A DNA stretch of 55,705 bases. It comes from a bacterium (GTDB lineage Bacteria; Armatimonadota; Zipacnadia; Zipacnadales; UBA11051). The notes beneath the pieces are model-generated. The model saw only the letters and a program-made list of their open reading frames with translations. It was not told the origin of the DNA and did not search any database. This document shows, piece by piece, positions 7,272-17,589 of this stretch (its first letter is position 1; the number at the start of each line of letters is the position of its first letter). The translations under genes and the position numbers were made by a program. Location of the stretch: contig JAJFUB010000007.1 of NCBI GenBank assembly GCA_021372615.1, positions 1 through 55,705 of the forward strand, written 5' to 3'.

Positions 7272-8162
7272 TTGAGTCACGACATTGAGCTGAGCATCAT
7301 CATCGTAAGCTGGAATGTGCGACGGGACCTCGAAGCCTGCCTGCAGTCCCTCCGTGACAACTCCGAAGTGCCGTGCGAGACGATCGTCGTGGACAACGCC
7401 TCGGCTGATGACACGCTGGCGATGCTGCGCGGCTACCCCGAGGTGCACGTCATCGCCAATCCCGACAACCGCGGCTTTGCGGCGGCGAACAACCAGGGGC
7501 TGGCCGTGGCGCAGGGGCAGTGGCTGCTGCTGCTGAACCCCGATACGGTCGTGCCGCCGGGCACGCTGCGGAAGCTGCTCGACTTCGCGCGCGCCCACCC
7601 CGAGGCCGGGGTCATCGGCCCGCGACTGCTCAACCCCGATGGCTCGCTGCAGTACTCCTGCCGCCACTTCCCCACGGTGACGGCAGGCATGTTCCGCCAC
7701 ACCTTCCTCGGCCGCCTGTTTCCCCACGTCAAGAGCATGCGCGAGTACTTGATGTGCGACTGGCCGCATGATGCGCCGCGCGCGGTGGACTGGCTCTCGG
7801 GGGCGGCCATGCTGATCAGTCGTCCCGCCTACGCACAAGTCGGGATGCTGGACGAGGGCTTCTACTGGGGCTCCGAGGATGTGGACTACTGCTACCGGAT
7901 GCACCAGGCCGGGTGGGAGGTGCTCTACACGCCCGAGGCCAGCATCACCCACGCCGTCGGCCGCAGCACCGACCAGGTGCAGATCCCCACGATCATTCGC
8001 ACCCATCGCAGCATGCAGCGCCTGTTTGCCAAGCATCTGGCGCGCAACGGGCTGGAGCGCGCCCTGATCACCGGCGGCATCTGGCTGCGGGCGGGGCTGC
8101 TGCTGGCCGCCGTATGGCTCCACACGCGGTCCGGTCTCCGGCGATTGAGGCGACGCAGATGA
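7272..8162 (+). CDS. Family 2 glycosyltransferase (rhamnosyltransferase-like)
   Basis: 296 residues and a clear paralogue of the enzyme at 6116-6994. Visible motifs are LSIIIVSWNVRRDLEACLQSL, TIVVDNASADDTL, GFAAANNQGL, the metal-binding LLLNPDTVVPPG, and YWGSEDVDYCYRMHQAGWEV. A hydrophobic stretch near the C-terminus (GIWLRAGLLLAAVWL) suggests membrane attachment. The start is a TTG at 7272 with GGAGAG eight bases upstream; no better in-frame ATG precedes the first beta strand. The stop overlaps the next ATG (ATGA), so it is probably translated together with the O-antigen-ligase gene. Substrate is unknown; neighbours point to an exported heteropolysaccharide. Confidence 0.88.
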   Translation: MSHDIELSIIIVSWNVRRDLEACLQSLRDNSEVPCETIVVDNASADDTLAMLRGYPEVHVIANPDNRGFAAANNQGLAVAQGQWLLLLNPDTVVPPGTLRKLLDFARAHPEAGVIGPRLLNPDGSLQYSCRHFPTVTAGMFRHTFLGRLFPHVKSMREYLMCDWPHDAPRAVDWLSGAAMLISRPAYAQVGMLDEGFYWGSEDVDYCYRMHQAGWEVLYTPEASITHAVGRSTDQVQIPTIIRTHRSMQRLFAKHLARNGLERALITGGIWLRAGLLLAAVWLHTRSGLRRLRRRR

Positions 8163-10666
8163 GGACGCGGCTACGCCAGGGGGCCCTGGGGCTGGCCTTC
8201 GGCTTCCTGCCGTTGGGCTCGGTACTGGCGGGCAAGCTGTGGGTGTGGCAGGGGCTGCTGCTCGTGCTGGTGGGGGGGCTGGCCCTGACGCTGTGGGCCG
8301 CGGCCGCGCTGCTGCCCGAGCCCCCGGCGAAGCCCATCAAGGCAGTCCGTCCCCGCGGCAAGCACAAGCCCGAAACCGTCCCCGAACCAGCGGCTACGGC
8401 GCCCCGCGGGCTGGACCTGCTGGACTGGCTGCTGGTCGCCTGCGTGGCCTGGCAGGGCCTCTCATGGTTTGTCTCGGTCTACAGGTTCGGAACGAGCCTG
8501 TACCTGGCCGAGCTTGTGGTGTGCGCCGTCCTGTTCTGGCTGTGCCGCTATGCGCTGCTGCCGCGTCAGGCCGGTGACACAGGGACGCGGACCTGGCGCG
8601 CGGCGCTGTGGGCACTCGTAGGCGGCGGGATCGTCCTCTCGGTCCTGGGCCTGCGCGAGTATGTCCGCACCGTCTTCTTCCTGGGGGCCGTGGACTGGCG
8701 CGTCTTCGGGCCGATGGTCAACCCCAACGCCGCGGCCGGCTACCTGCTGGTGACGCTGTTCCCCGTCGCCGCTCTGCTGCTGGGGTCGCAGAGCAGGGGA
8801 AGCGCGGACGGGGTCAGCCCCGTACGGACTGGCCATGCCGTCCCTGCGGGGACAGACCTCTCCACGGGACGCCCGCGCTACGCCGAGATCGCGGCTCTGT
8901 TCTCGCTTGTGCTGATGTTCGCGACGCTGCTGCTGACTGGCTCCAAGGCTGCGTTGGGGGCGCTGCTTGTCGGCATCGTCCTCTTCGGGTTGCTGGGGCT
9001 GTCAGGTAACCGGCGCGCACAGGCCGCTGTGATTGGTGTGGCGGTCCTTACCGTCGTCGCGGCCTTCCTGTTGCCGCCCATCCGCGTGCGGCTGCTGAGC
9101 GCCTTCGGTTGGCAGAGCCACTCCACGGTGTTCCGCCTGTACACATGGCAGGGCACGCTGCACATGATCCAGGCCCGGCCGTGGCTCGGCTTCGGGGCCG
9201 GCACGTTCGAGCACATCTTCCCGCGCTTCGCCATTGCCGGCTTCACACGTGCCGCCCACCAGTCGTTCCTGCAGTTGGCCGCCGAGACGGGCGTGCCCGG
9301 CCTGCTCCTTGGTCTCGCATGGGGCGTGCTCGTACTGCGGCGCCTGTGGCAGACGGCGCGGTCCGGTGACCTGTTGGTCCGGCTCGTGGCTGCGGCCGCC
9401 CTGGCCGGTCTGACCGCCTCGGCGCTGCAGGAACTGTTCGACTACGCTTGGTACGTCCCGGGTGTAGCCTACAGCTTCTTCGCCCTGGCCGGGATCGCGC
9501 TGGCAGCCGCGCCCGAGGGCTTCAGCCCCGCGATCTCCCGGCGTTCGCGTCGCCGCTGGTGGAGCGCCGCAGCCGTGGCGGGGCTACTCTTGACGGTCTG
9601 GTGCGGCAGGAACCTCATCGCGGAAGTCCTGGCGGCGCGGGGACAGGCCGAGGCAGCGGCCTCAGCCTGCGCCGCTGCGGCGGAGACGTACGGGCGCGCC
9701 GCTGCCTGGAACCCGGGCCAAGCACAGTTCCCCACGCAGATCTCACGGTGTGAGGAGTCCCTGGCCTCCGGCGGCGATGGGGACGCGCTGGCTCGGGCGG
9801 TGCAGGCCCGCATGCGCGCCGTCCGCCTGCAGCCGACCGAGCCGCAGCACTACTTGGCCCTGGCGCGACTGTACGAAGCAGCCGGGCGGACGGACGAGGC
9901 CCTCGCCGCGGCCCGCACCGCGCTGCAGAACTACCCGAACTACCCGCGCGGCCTGGCGGAGCTGGGGCAACTGCAGGAGCAGGCCGGCGAACACGCTGCC
10001 GCGCTGCAGACGTACCGCCAACTGGCGGCGCTGCAGGAAGGGCCCGTGGGGCGCTATGCGCCCTCGGAGAGCCTGATTGAGACCGCCTACGCCCGCGGCT
10101 GGCTCGCCCTGGGCGATGAAGCCACGCACGCCGGGCAGGCCACGGAAGCCCTGGCCGACTACAGCCGTGCCACTGTTGTGCTCGAGCAAGCCATCAACGG
10201 CGAGATGGTCACACGTGAGAGCACCGGTGGAGAGAGCCTCGGCCTCGGCAATCTGCAGGAAGATACCGCGATGGCTGAGGAGGTGCTGGGGCGGCTGCGG
10301 CGAACGAATACTGCCCTGTCGGGAATGCGGCAGGCGCAGTTGCTGCTGGCGATGCGACGGCGTGATGAAGCCCGGCCGCTCCTGGAGCGACTGGTCGAGC
10401 TGCATGTGGCCGCGAGCGGCGAGGGGGAGCAACTGGCCGTGAAGTGGAGCCTGCTGCGCCTCGCGCAGGAGCTGCAGAAGGACCAGCCGCAGCGGGCCGC
10501 GCAACTGGCGCAGAGGGCGATGGCCGGCCCGCTGACGCCGTCCTCTGCGGAGACGGCAGCAAAGCAGGGCTGGCTGGCGGCCGATACTGCAAGCCTTACC
10601 CAATTGCAGCGGTGGGCGGAGACCATGGTACAAAGCTCTGTGTACCCGTCCGCGACGCCACTGTAG
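8159..10666 (+). CDS. O-antigen ligase-like membrane protein with C-terminal TPRs
   Basis: About 835 residues. The first 480 or so carry about twelve hydrophobic helices with Wzy_C / WaaL-type signatures: NPNAAAGYLLVTLFP, a lumenal Arg-rich loop, WLGFGAGTFEHIFPRFA, and HQSFLQLAAETGVPGLLLG, where the His is typical of the ligase loop. Residues about 540-800 are tetratricopeptide-like (LARLYEAAGRTDEALAAARTAL, LAELGQLQEQAGEHAAAL). Such fusions join or polymerise polysaccharide chains at the periplasmic face, with TPRs as docking modules. ATG 8159 overlaps the upstream TGA. Between helices, residues about 220-240 (SADGVSPV...AGTDLSTGRP) come from a family D repeat inserted in frame. Confidence 0.85.
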   Translation: MRTRLRQGALGLAFGFLPLGSVLAGKLWVWQGLLLVLVGGLALTLWAAAALLPEPPAKPIKAVRPRGKHKPETVPEPAATAPRGLDLLDWLLVACVAWQGLSWFVSVYRFGTSLYLAELVVCAVLFWLCRYALLPRQAGDTGTRTWRAALWALVGGGIVLSVLGLREYVRTVFFLGAVDWRVFGPMVNPNAAAGYLLVTLFPVAALLLGSQSRGSADGVSPVRTGHAVPAGTDLSTGRPRYAEIAALFSLVLMFATLLLTGSKAALGALLVGIVLFGLLGLSGNRRAQAAVIGVAVLTVVAAFLLPPIRVRLLSAFGWQSHSTVFRLYTWQGTLHMIQARPWLGFGAGTFEHIFPRFAIAGFTRAAHQSFLQLAAETGVPGLLLGLAWGVLVLRRLWQTARSGDLLVRLVAAAALAGLTASALQELFDYAWYVPGVAYSFFALAGIALAAAPEGFSPAISRRSRRRWWSAAAVAGLLLTVWCGRNLIAEVLAARGQAEAAASACAAAAETYGRAAAWNPGQAQFPTQISRCEESLASGGDGDALARAVQARMRAVRLQPTEPQHYLALARLYEAAGRTDEALAAARTALQNYPNYPRGLAELGQLQEQAGEHAAALQTYRQLAALQEGPVGRYAPSESLIETAYARGWLALGDEATHAGQATEALADYSRATVVLEQAINGEMVTRESTGGESLGLGNLQEDTAMAEEVLGRLRRTNTALSGMRQAQLLLAMRRRDEARPLLERLVELHVAASGEGEQLAVKWSLLRLAQELQKDQPQRAAQLAQRAMAGPLTPSSAETAAKQGWLAADTASLTQLQRWAETMVQSSVYPSATPL
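8809..8859 (+). repeat. Dispersed repeat family D copy inside the O-antigen-ligase gene
   Basis: GGGGTCAGCCCCGTACGG at the left and GCGGGGACAGACCTC at the right match the copies at 33382 and 53255. It lies in a predicted loop between membrane helices and keeps the frame (SPVRTGHAVPAGTD). Confidence 0.75.
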
Positions 10667-10682
10667 ATACAGGAGGGGCAGG

Positions 10683-11123
10683 ATGCCTAACGTACTGGTG
10701 TTGCATGGACCGAACCTGAACCTGCTTGGCGTGCGCGAACCGAGCGTGTATGGCGACAAGACGCTCGAGGAGATCAACAACGCCATCACCGAAGAGGCCG
10801 GCCGGCTGGGCCTGACCGTGCGCATCATCCAGAGCAACCACGAGGGACGCCTGGTGGACGCCATCCACGAAGCGCATGGCTGGGCTCACGCCATCGTCAT
10901 CAACCCGGCCGGCTACACGCACACCTCGGTCGTGCTGCGCGATGCCATCCAGGCCATGCGGCTACCCACCATCGAGGTGCACCTGAGCAACATCGCCGCC
11001 CGCGAGGAGTTCCGGCACCGTTCGGTTCTGGCTCCCGCCTGTGTCGGACAGATCTCCGGCTTCCGCTGGCTCAGCTATATCCTGGCCCTGCAGGCTGTGA
11101 AGGGGCTGCTGGACCAGCAGTGA
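10683..11123 (+). CDS. aroQ: Type II 3-dehydroquinate dehydratase
   Basis: 146 residues, the standard size. The enzyme converts 3-dehydroquinate to 3-dehydroshikimate in the shikimate pathway in the cytoplasm, as a dodecamer. Signatures are complete: VLVLHGPNLNLLGVREP, the catalytic Tyr23 in VYGDKTLEEI, the loop QSNHEGRLVDAIH, INPAGYTHTSVVLRDA, and EVHLSNIAAREEFRHRSV with the conserved His and Arg. GGAGGGGCAGG directly precedes the ATG. The stop overlaps the GTG start of the M24 peptidase, an arrangement common in bacteria, where efp usually follows; efp is absent here. Confidence 0.96.
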   Translation: MPNVLVLHGPNLNLLGVREPSVYGDKTLEEINNAITEEAGRLGLTVRIIQSNHEGRLVDAIHEAHGWAHAIVINPAGYTHTSVVLRDAIQAMRLPTIEVHLSNIAAREEFRHRSVLAPACVGQISGFRWLSYILALQAVKGLLDQQ

Positions 11124-12184
11124 AGCCCGACTACGCCGCCCGGTTGGCTCGCGTCCGCGAGCAGATGCAGCACGACGAGGTGCAGGCCGCGCTGGTTGCG
11201 CTGCCTGAGAATGTCCGCTACCTGACGGGCTTCACCGGCGAAGGCCTCCTGGTAGTGGGGCTGGACCGAGCCCTGGTCTCGACCGATGGCCGCTACCGGG
11301 TCGAGGCAGGTGAGGTCGCCGACCAGGCCGAGGCAGCCTTCGACACTGGCGGGCATCTTGCCGGCGCCATCGCCTTCATCACGCAGATCGGGGCGGCGGG
11401 GCTGGCCTTCGAGGCCGACCACACCACCTACGCGACGTACCAGGAGTTGTCCAAGAAGCTGTCAGTGGCGCTGCGGCCGACCAGCCGCGTCGTGGAGCGG
11501 CTACGTCTCATCAAGGACGAGACGGAAGTGGCACTGATCCGCGAGGCGGCGCGGCGGGCCGATGTGGCCTTGGGGGCGTTCCTGGCCGACCTACAGCCAG
11601 GCCCGTCCGAGCGGCGGCTGGCGCTGCAGCTACAGTCGGCGCTGGTCGACCAGGACGTGGAGCCGGCCTTCGCGACCATCATGGCTTCCGGGCCGTCGGC
11701 GGCCTGTCCGCACGCCGTGCCTTGCGGCCGCCCCCTCAGTGAGGGCGACATGCTCAAGATTGACATGGGCGCTCGCTTCGAGGGGTACTGCTCGGACATC
11801 ACCCGGACGTTGTTCGTGGGCGAGCCGACCGAGCGCTTCCGCACCGTCTACAACTTGGTGCTGCAGGCTCAGCAGGCGGCCGTCGCGGCGGCGCGACCGG
11901 GCCTGACCGGCCGCGAGCTGGACCAGGTCGCCCGCGACATCATCGCCGCCGGCGGCCACGGCAGCGACTTCGACCACGGGCTGGGCCATGGGGTGGGGCT
12001 GCAGGTCCACGAGGGCCCACGGGTGTCGGCCAGAAGCGAGGACTTACTGGAGCCGGGCATGGTGGTCACCATCGAGCCGGGCATCTACCTGGAGGGCTGG
12101 GGCGGGGTCCGGATCGAGGACACGGTGCTGATCACCGCCACCGGCTGTGAAGTGCTGACCCAGTCGCCGAAAGCGGACTACTGA
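11120..12184 (+). CDS. M24-family Xaa-Pro aminopeptidase (PepQ/YqhT-like)
   Basis: 354 residues, typical of short bacterial Xaa-Pro peptidases. An N-terminal creatinase-like domain (residues 1-125; YLTGFTGEGLLVV, STDGRYRVEA) precedes the pita-bread catalytic domain. All five dinuclear-metal ligands can be placed: D215 (KIDMGA), D226 (SDITRT), H290 (GLGHGVGLQVHEGP), E319 (TIEPGIY) and E333 (RIEDT). It removes N-terminal residues ahead of proline or cleaves Xaa-Pro dipeptides in the cytoplasm. The start is GTG 11120, sharing bases with the aroQ stop, so translation is coupled. Exact specificity (PepP versus PepQ) cannot be settled from sequence. Confidence 0.93.
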   Translation: MKPDYAARLARVREQMQHDEVQAALVALPENVRYLTGFTGEGLLVVGLDRALVSTDGRYRVEAGEVADQAEAAFDTGGHLAGAIAFITQIGAAGLAFEADHTTYATYQELSKKLSVALRPTSRVVERLRLIKDETEVALIREAARRADVALGAFLADLQPGPSERRLALQLQSALVDQDVEPAFATIMASGPSAACPHAVPCGRPLSEGDMLKIDMGARFEGYCSDITRTLFVGEPTERFRTVYNLVLQAQQAAVAAARPGLTGRELDQVARDIIAAGGHGSDFDHGLGHGVGLQVHEGPRVSARSEDLLEPGMVVTIEPGIYLEGWGGVRIEDTVLITATGCEVLTQSPKADY

Positions 12185-12241
12185 CGCCGGGCGCAGCCCG
12201 GCAGTCGCGGTGCCGACATGACCAGACAGTGGTGGTGGCAG

Positions 12242-12691
12242 ATGAAGCTACGACCGCATCACCTGCTCGACATCATTACCCAGTACGGTCAGGGCCATCC
12301 TTTTGAGCCCAGCCCGTACGGGCACGCCGTCCACACGGTGGCCCGGCTCGTGCTGGCCGACCAGACGCAACTGGCCGAGATGGTGGTCGGTGCGGATGCC
12401 ATCTGTGCGCCCTGTCGGAACCTGGTGGACGGCCGTTGTACGGACATGGTCGGTAGCCTGAACCCACCCGTGTCCAAGCAAGAGTATAACGATGGCGTGG
12501 ACCGCCGCGTGCTGGCGCATCTGGGGCTGACGGAGGGCGAAGTGCTGACCATCGCGGCCTTCGCGGAACGGACGCTGGAGCGTCTGGAGGGCCTGGAGCA
12601 GGTCTGTAGCCACCCTGGCGAGGAGCGGACGGCGCGGCTGCGGCACCTGCGGCAGGGGCTGCAGAAGATGGGGCTGCACCTGGGTCGGTGA
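12242..12691 (+). CDS. DUF1284-like protein
   Basis: About 149 residues beginning MKLRPHHLLDIITQYGQGH, close to the family opening (xxLRPHHLLC...). A later cysteine group, ICAPCRNLVDGRCTDM, could bind a metal or cofactor. The usual Cys after HHLL is Asp here. DUF1284 proteins have no established reaction. An in-frame ATG at 12218 would add eight residues (TRQWWWQ), which I judge less likely because family members begin at the LRPHH motif. A short GC-rich inverted repeat (GCCGGGC / GCCCGGC, 12186-12202) sits upstream, after the peptidase gene. Confidence 0.65.
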   Translation: MKLRPHHLLDIITQYGQGHPFEPSPYGHAVHTVARLVLADQTQLAEMVVGADAICAPCRNLVDGRCTDMVGSLNPPVSKQEYNDGVDRRVLAHLGLTEGEVLTIAAFAERTLERLEGLEQVCSHPGEERTARLRHLRQGLQKMGLHLGR

Positions 12692-12710
12692 GAGGCAGGC
12701 GAGGGGGAAG

Positions 12711-12739
12711 TTGCAGACGGTGGCCGTATTTGGTATATT
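12711..12739 (+). promoter_or_regulatory. Sigma-70-type promoter for dapB-asd
   Basis: TTGCAG (12711-12716), then exactly 17 bases, then TATATT (12734-12739), 41 bases upstream of the dapB ATG. The local AT-rich patch stands out in the GC-rich background. This makes dapB-asd a separate transcription unit from aroQ-pepQ-DUF1284. Confidence 0.6.
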
Positions 12740-12780
12740 GATATACTCATTCGCACTCCGTCTCAAGGTGGTCGTCACTC

Positions 12781-13590
12781 ATGTCCTCCATCCGTGTCCT
12801 CGTCACCGGCGTCTGCGGCAAGATGGGCGCCCTCGTCGCCCAGACCGTTCATGATGCCCCCGACATGACCCTCGTTGGCGGCGTGGACCCCGCCGGCGTG
12901 GGCCATCAACTCAGCGAACGGGTGGCTGGCCTGGGTGAGGAACTGCCCATCAGCGGGCACCTCGCCGGCGCCGTCGAGGACTGCGAGCCCGACGTCCTGG
13001 TGGATTTCACCTCGCCCAGGGTCGTCATGGGCAACGTCGAGACTGCACTGTCGGCCGGCGTGGCGTGCGTCGTGGGCACCACCGGGTTCTCGGAGACAGA
13101 TCTGCAGGTCGTGGGTCGCATGTGTGAGGCGAAGGGTGTCCCCGCCATCATCGCCCCGAACTTCTCGCTCGGGGCGGTCATGATGATGCTCTTCTCCGCC
13201 CGAGCGGCCACAGTGTTCGACTATGCCGAGATCATCGAGTACCACCACGAAGCCAAGAAGGATTCGCCCTCCGGCACGGCGGTGAAGACAGCCGAGATGA
13301 TGGCCGCGGCCCGTGGCGAGGCTTTCTGCGAGCCGCCCACGGAGCTGGAGCGCGTGCCCGGCTGTCGCGGCGGCGTCGGCTCGGGCATTCACGTCCATGC
13401 CGTGCGCATGCAGGGCTATGTGGCCAATCAGGAAGTGCTGTTCGGCGGGCGGGGCGAGACGCTGAAGATCTCGCATATCACCACCAGCCGCGAGTCGTTC
13501 ATGCCCGGCGTCCTGCTGGCCGTGCGGAAGGTCCGGGAGCAGAGCGGGCTGGTGTATGGGTTGGAGCACCTGCTGGACGCAGGGAGCTAG
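12781..13590 (+). CDS. dapB: 4-hydroxy-tetrahydrodipicolinate reductase
   Basis: 269 residues, the usual DapB length. It performs the NAD(P)H-dependent reduction in the diaminopimelate/lysine pathway, feeding peptidoglycan and lysine. The Rossmann motif VTGVCGKMGALVAQ is at residues 8-21; VVGTTGFSETDLQ and APNFSLGAVMMM are conserved. The catalytic His155-His156 and Lys159 are in EYHHEAKKDSPSGTA, and the substrate-binding GGVGSGIHVHAVRM follows. AAGGTGG precedes the ATG by about nine bases. asd follows 46 bases downstream. dapA is not in the window. Confidence 0.96.
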   Translation: MSSIRVLVTGVCGKMGALVAQTVHDAPDMTLVGGVDPAGVGHQLSERVAGLGEELPISGHLAGAVEDCEPDVLVDFTSPRVVMGNVETALSAGVACVVGTTGFSETDLQVVGRMCEAKGVPAIIAPNFSLGAVMMMLFSARAATVFDYAEIIEYHHEAKKDSPSGTAVKTAEMMAAARGEAFCEPPTELERVPGCRGGVGSGIHVHAVRMQGYVANQEVLFGGRGETLKISHITTSRESFMPGVLLAVRKVREQSGLVYGLEHLLDAGS

Positions 13591-13636
13591 TGCAGACGAA
13601 GACGGACGACGACGTCCATGCTCGGGAGTTCAGAAC

Positions 13637-14752
<1,116 letters not shown>

Positions 14753-14762
14753 AGGCGTACGG

Positions 14763-14793
14763 CGGGAATCGGGACCCGGGAATCGGGAACGGC
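14763..14793. repeat. Dispersed repeat family G (GGGAATCGGGA type)
   Basis: Two tandem GGGAATCGGGA units separated by CCC. Related units occur at 45717-45744 (opposite orientation) and 46847-46880. Confidence 0.65.
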
Positions 14794-14803
14794 AGAAAGC
14801 AGT

Positions 14804-14828
14804 AGGGGCGCGACTTGTCGCGCCCCTT
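14804..14828. terminator. Bidirectional hairpin between convergent genes
   Basis: AGGGGCGCGAC (14804-14814), loop TT, GTCGCGCCCCT (14817-14827): an 11-bp perfect stem between asd and the convergent transglutaminase-like gene. The uridine tract is weak (TTCT). The stem also resembles widespread REP-like units. Confidence 0.6.
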
Positions 14829-14843
14829 CTCCGTGTGTGGATG

Positions 14844-17453
14844 CTACCTGACATCAACGCTGAAGGTCTGACGCGCCTCCTGCTGCTTGTTGTTGGTGAC
14901 CTTCAGGGACACCCCGAACCGCCCGGCGGCCGTCGGGGTGCCGGACAGGACGCCGTTCTCCAGCTTCAGCCACTCCGGCGCCTTCTCCAGCGTCCAGGTT
15001 ATCTTCTCCCGGTGCCAGAAGGCCCCGTTGTAGCTGCCGTTGCAGGTGAAGTGGCCGATGGAGACGATGCTCCGCGGCTCGTACCGGTACGCCTCAGCGG
15101 TCCTGGCCGTCGGGGGGGCCGCCGTGTACACGAACGGGCGCGGCACGGCCGCATAGTCCGAAGGCCCGCTCTCGTTGCCCTGCGCGTCAATGGCCACGAC
15201 GCGGTAGAAGGCCTTGTTGGGCCTCGCCACGAAGTCCGGCCCGACCACGAAGAGGGAGGTCTGGTCGGTCTTGGTGATTAGGTTGGCCGGAGTCTTCACA
15301 TCGCCCCAGAACGGATCCTCGCCCTTCTTGTCCCGCGCGTTGTACTCCTCCATGGTGTCGCAGAAGCCTCGCCCGGTCCGCACAATGTACTCGGTGTCAC
15401 TGGCGGTGAAGCCCTGCTCATCGCTGCCATAGACCTTGTACGCCACCGGCCGGCGGCCCTGCGGGTTGGCCTGCCAGGTGATGCCGACGGTGCCGTCCGC
15501 CTTAGGCGCCGCCTGCAGATTGAGCGGCGCCCCCGGGCCCTCGCAGCGGAAGGACCAGCGGCGGCTCCACGGCCCCCACACGCCGTGGCTGTCCATCGCC
15601 CGGACCCGCCAGTAGTACGTCGTGCCGGGGTTGAGCAACCCCACGAGCGGGACCTGCCACTCGGCCTTGCCCTTGCTGGGGGTACGGGAGATCAGCTTCT
15701 CGAAGTTCGGGGAGATGACCCAGCGCATGTCAGCCCGGTCGCAGACCTCGATGTGGTAGTCGGCGACCTGTGGGGCGGGGGCAACGGACGGAACGTCTGT
15801 CCCTTGTACGCCGCCCTCGGTCTGGCGGGGTACGAGCCCCCGCCCTACAGCCGGCTCCCACCGGAACGTGAACTGTGTGCCCTCGACCGTGGCGCCATCG
15901 GCGGGAAAAAGGGGAGAGGGCGGTGCCGTCGGCGGCACCCACTCGGTGCGCTCGAGCCAGGCATGAGTCACCTTGACCTGTCGCTGCCCGGGTGTCTCAT
16001 CCGTGTAGCGGAGTTGGTTGTCGCCGACGGTCAGCTCGGGCATCCCCAGGAGTGACATCTGCACATCGTTGTCGAAGAGCAGGTCACTGACGCGGCTGCC
16101 CGCGCCCTGCAGTTCCAGCTTGACGAAGAACCCATAGGTGGGCTTGCCGCGCGGGGAGATGAGCGTGTCGAAGCTGGGCGTGGCATAGCCCGCCCCCGGC
16201 TTGCTGTCCTCGAGGATCGTCTGCCAGGACTTGCCGTCAGGCGAGAAGGTGAGGCGGATAGCGGGGCCGTCGCCGGCAAGGGTGTAGTGCGCCCGGACCT
16301 GCGCCCCAACGAACACCCACGGACTCGCCAGCTTCCACACGACGACGGCAGGCTTCGCGGCGTCGGCCGGCTGCAGGGCGGGGGGTGGTACCCCGCTAGC
16401 TGTGTTCTCCGCGCTCACCACGCCCCTCGTCCACACCGCCCGGTCCAGGGGCACCCGGTAGATCCACTTGCCGTTCCGCAGGTTGTCGTAGGCCGTCCCC
16501 CCCCATTCGTTCAGCGTCCCCAGCCCGTCGTGCCAGGCCTCACCGGGCTTGCGTTCCTGCGCGTAGGAGTACTCCTTGCCCACATGGTCCCAGCGCCATT
16601 CGAGGCTCTCGCCCGGGCGCAGCGTGAGGTTCATCGTGTGGGTCGTGCTGCGCCGGCGCTCGCCGGTGCGGTCGCCCTCGTAGCCGTACAGCGAGGCCGA
16701 GAACTGGTCGGTGAGCGGGCTGTCCCCGCTGCCGATGCTGTAGGTGTGCGTGCGCTTCATCAGGTCGTGGTCGCGCACGACCTCGGCCTCACCGGCGATG
16801 GTGGTGTTGTCGCGGCGCAGGCAGATGACATGCTCGTCGCCGTCGAGCAGGTGCCACTCATTGTCATAGAACGCCTCGGTGACGCAGTGGCCCACCGGGC
16901 GGCCAGGGCGCGTCTTGAGGCCCGCGGCGCGGAAGAGGTCATCAATGATGATCGCGTCATCTCCGCACAGCGTGTAGCCGTAGACGTTGTGCACCTTGAC
17001 CGCGTCGTCGCACTCGCGGTCCCAGGTGCAGGCATGGAAGCGGTGCTTGCGCTCCCATTCCCAGACAGCGCGGGCCTTCTCGGCGTCGGTGGTACAGCCG
17101 CGCGTGGCCTCGGCGGCGATCTTCTCCAGCGTGCGCCAGTCGCCCAGCCCGTTCACGGTCAACCACGGGTTGATGACATCCGTGTCGCCGACGTTCTCGA
17201 TCCGGCAGTACAGGTTCGGTTGCCAGCCCTGCTTGTAGGCGGCATAGCTGATCGGCATGCGGGTCATGGCGCCGTCCACGGCGCCGGCGAAGCGGACGAC
17301 GTAGGCCTGGCTGGCAGAGCCGATGGTCTCGACCTGGCGGCGAGTGCGATCGGAGGGGAGGTTCTCCTGCGGCTTGCGGGCGGGGCCCTGCACGGAAGCC
17401 AGGGCGCAGGAGGCGAGCAGGACCAGCATTGAGACGGCAGCCTTGTGTCCCAT
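14844..17453 (-). CDS. Secreted transglutaminase-like protein with Fn3/Ig domains
   Basis: About 869 residues. The hydrophobic N-terminus ends in LLASC, a possible lipobox. Residues about 120-240 form a transglutaminase-like papain-fold core: WERKHRFHACTW, YGYTLCGDDAIIIDDLFRAAG with the candidate nucleophile Cys, then GHCVTEAFYDNEWHLLDGD with His and Asp, giving a plausible triad. The C-terminal half has fibronectin type III-like segments (TYYWRVRAMDSHGVWGPWS, GITWQANPQGRRPVAYKVY) and a putative-Ig motif (LENGVLSGTPTAAG). I chose ATG 17453, with GGAGGA seven bases upstream; the TTG at 17465 is within that site. An insert near 15767-15852 (VGRGLVPRQTEGG) is repeat-derived. Substrate is unknown. 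Divergent from the DUF4838 gene. Confidence 0.75.
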   Translation of the reverse strand: MGHKAAVSMLVLLASCALASVQGPARKPQENLPSDRTRRQVETIGSASQAYVVRFAGAVDGAMTRMPISYAAYKQGWQPNLYCRIENVGDTDVINPWLTVNGLGDWRTLEKIAAEATRGCTTDAEKARAVWEWERKHRFHACTWDRECDDAVKVHNVYGYTLCGDDAIIIDDLFRAAGLKTRPGRPVGHCVTEAFYDNEWHLLDGDEHVICLRRDNTTIAGEAEVVRDHDLMKRTHTYSIGSGDSPLTDQFSASLYGYEGDRTGERRRSTTHTMNLTLRPGESLEWRWDHVGKEYSYAQERKPGEAWHDGLGTLNEWGGTAYDNLRNGKWIYRVPLDRAVWTRGVVSAENTASGVPPPALQPADAAKPAVVVWKLASPWVFVGAQVRAHYTLAGDGPAIRLTFSPDGKSWQTILEDSKPGAGYATPSFDTLISPRGKPTYGFFVKLELQGAGSRVSDLLFDNDVQMSLLGMPELTVGDNQLRYTDETPGQRQVKVTHAWLERTEWVPPTAPPSPLFPADGATVEGTQFTFRWEPAVGRGLVPRQTEGGVQGTDVPSVAPAPQVADYHIEVCDRADMRWVISPNFEKLISRTPSKGKAEWQVPLVGLLNPGTTYYWRVRAMDSHGVWGPWSRRWSFRCEGPGAPLNLQAAPKADGTVGITWQANPQGRRPVAYKVYGSDEQGFTASDTEYIVRTGRGFCDTMEEYNARDKKGEDPFWGDVKTPANLITKTDQTSLFVVGPDFVARPNKAFYRVVAIDAQGNESGPSDYAAVPRPFVYTAAPPTARTAEAYRYEPRSIVSIGHFTCNGSYNGAFWHREKITWTLEKAPEWLKLENGVLSGTPTAAGRFGVSLKVTNNKQQEARQTFSVDVR
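15767..15852 (-). repeat. Repeat-derived insert (GRGLVPRQ type) in the transglutaminase-like gene
   Basis: On the minus strand GTAGGGCGGGGGCTCGTACC begins an insert encoding GRGLVPRQTEGG and ending near SVAPAPQ. It splits a conserved Fn3 junction (FTFRWEPAV and VADYHIEVCD). Such GGGGCGGGGGCTCGTACCCC-like units occur as dispersed repeats in many bacteria. Only one copy is visible here, so the assignment rests on its character and position. Confidence 0.5.
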
Positions 17454-17589
17454 GTGCTCCTCCAACGTGTGGGTGGAAGATGGTTCCCTGCGCCCGTGGC
17501 GGCACCTGCACAGGCGCCAAGACGAGGGGGGAGGATTCGCCGTCTCCGGCGGCCAAGATCAGAGGGGGATGGTCCCCGGAGGTATGGAC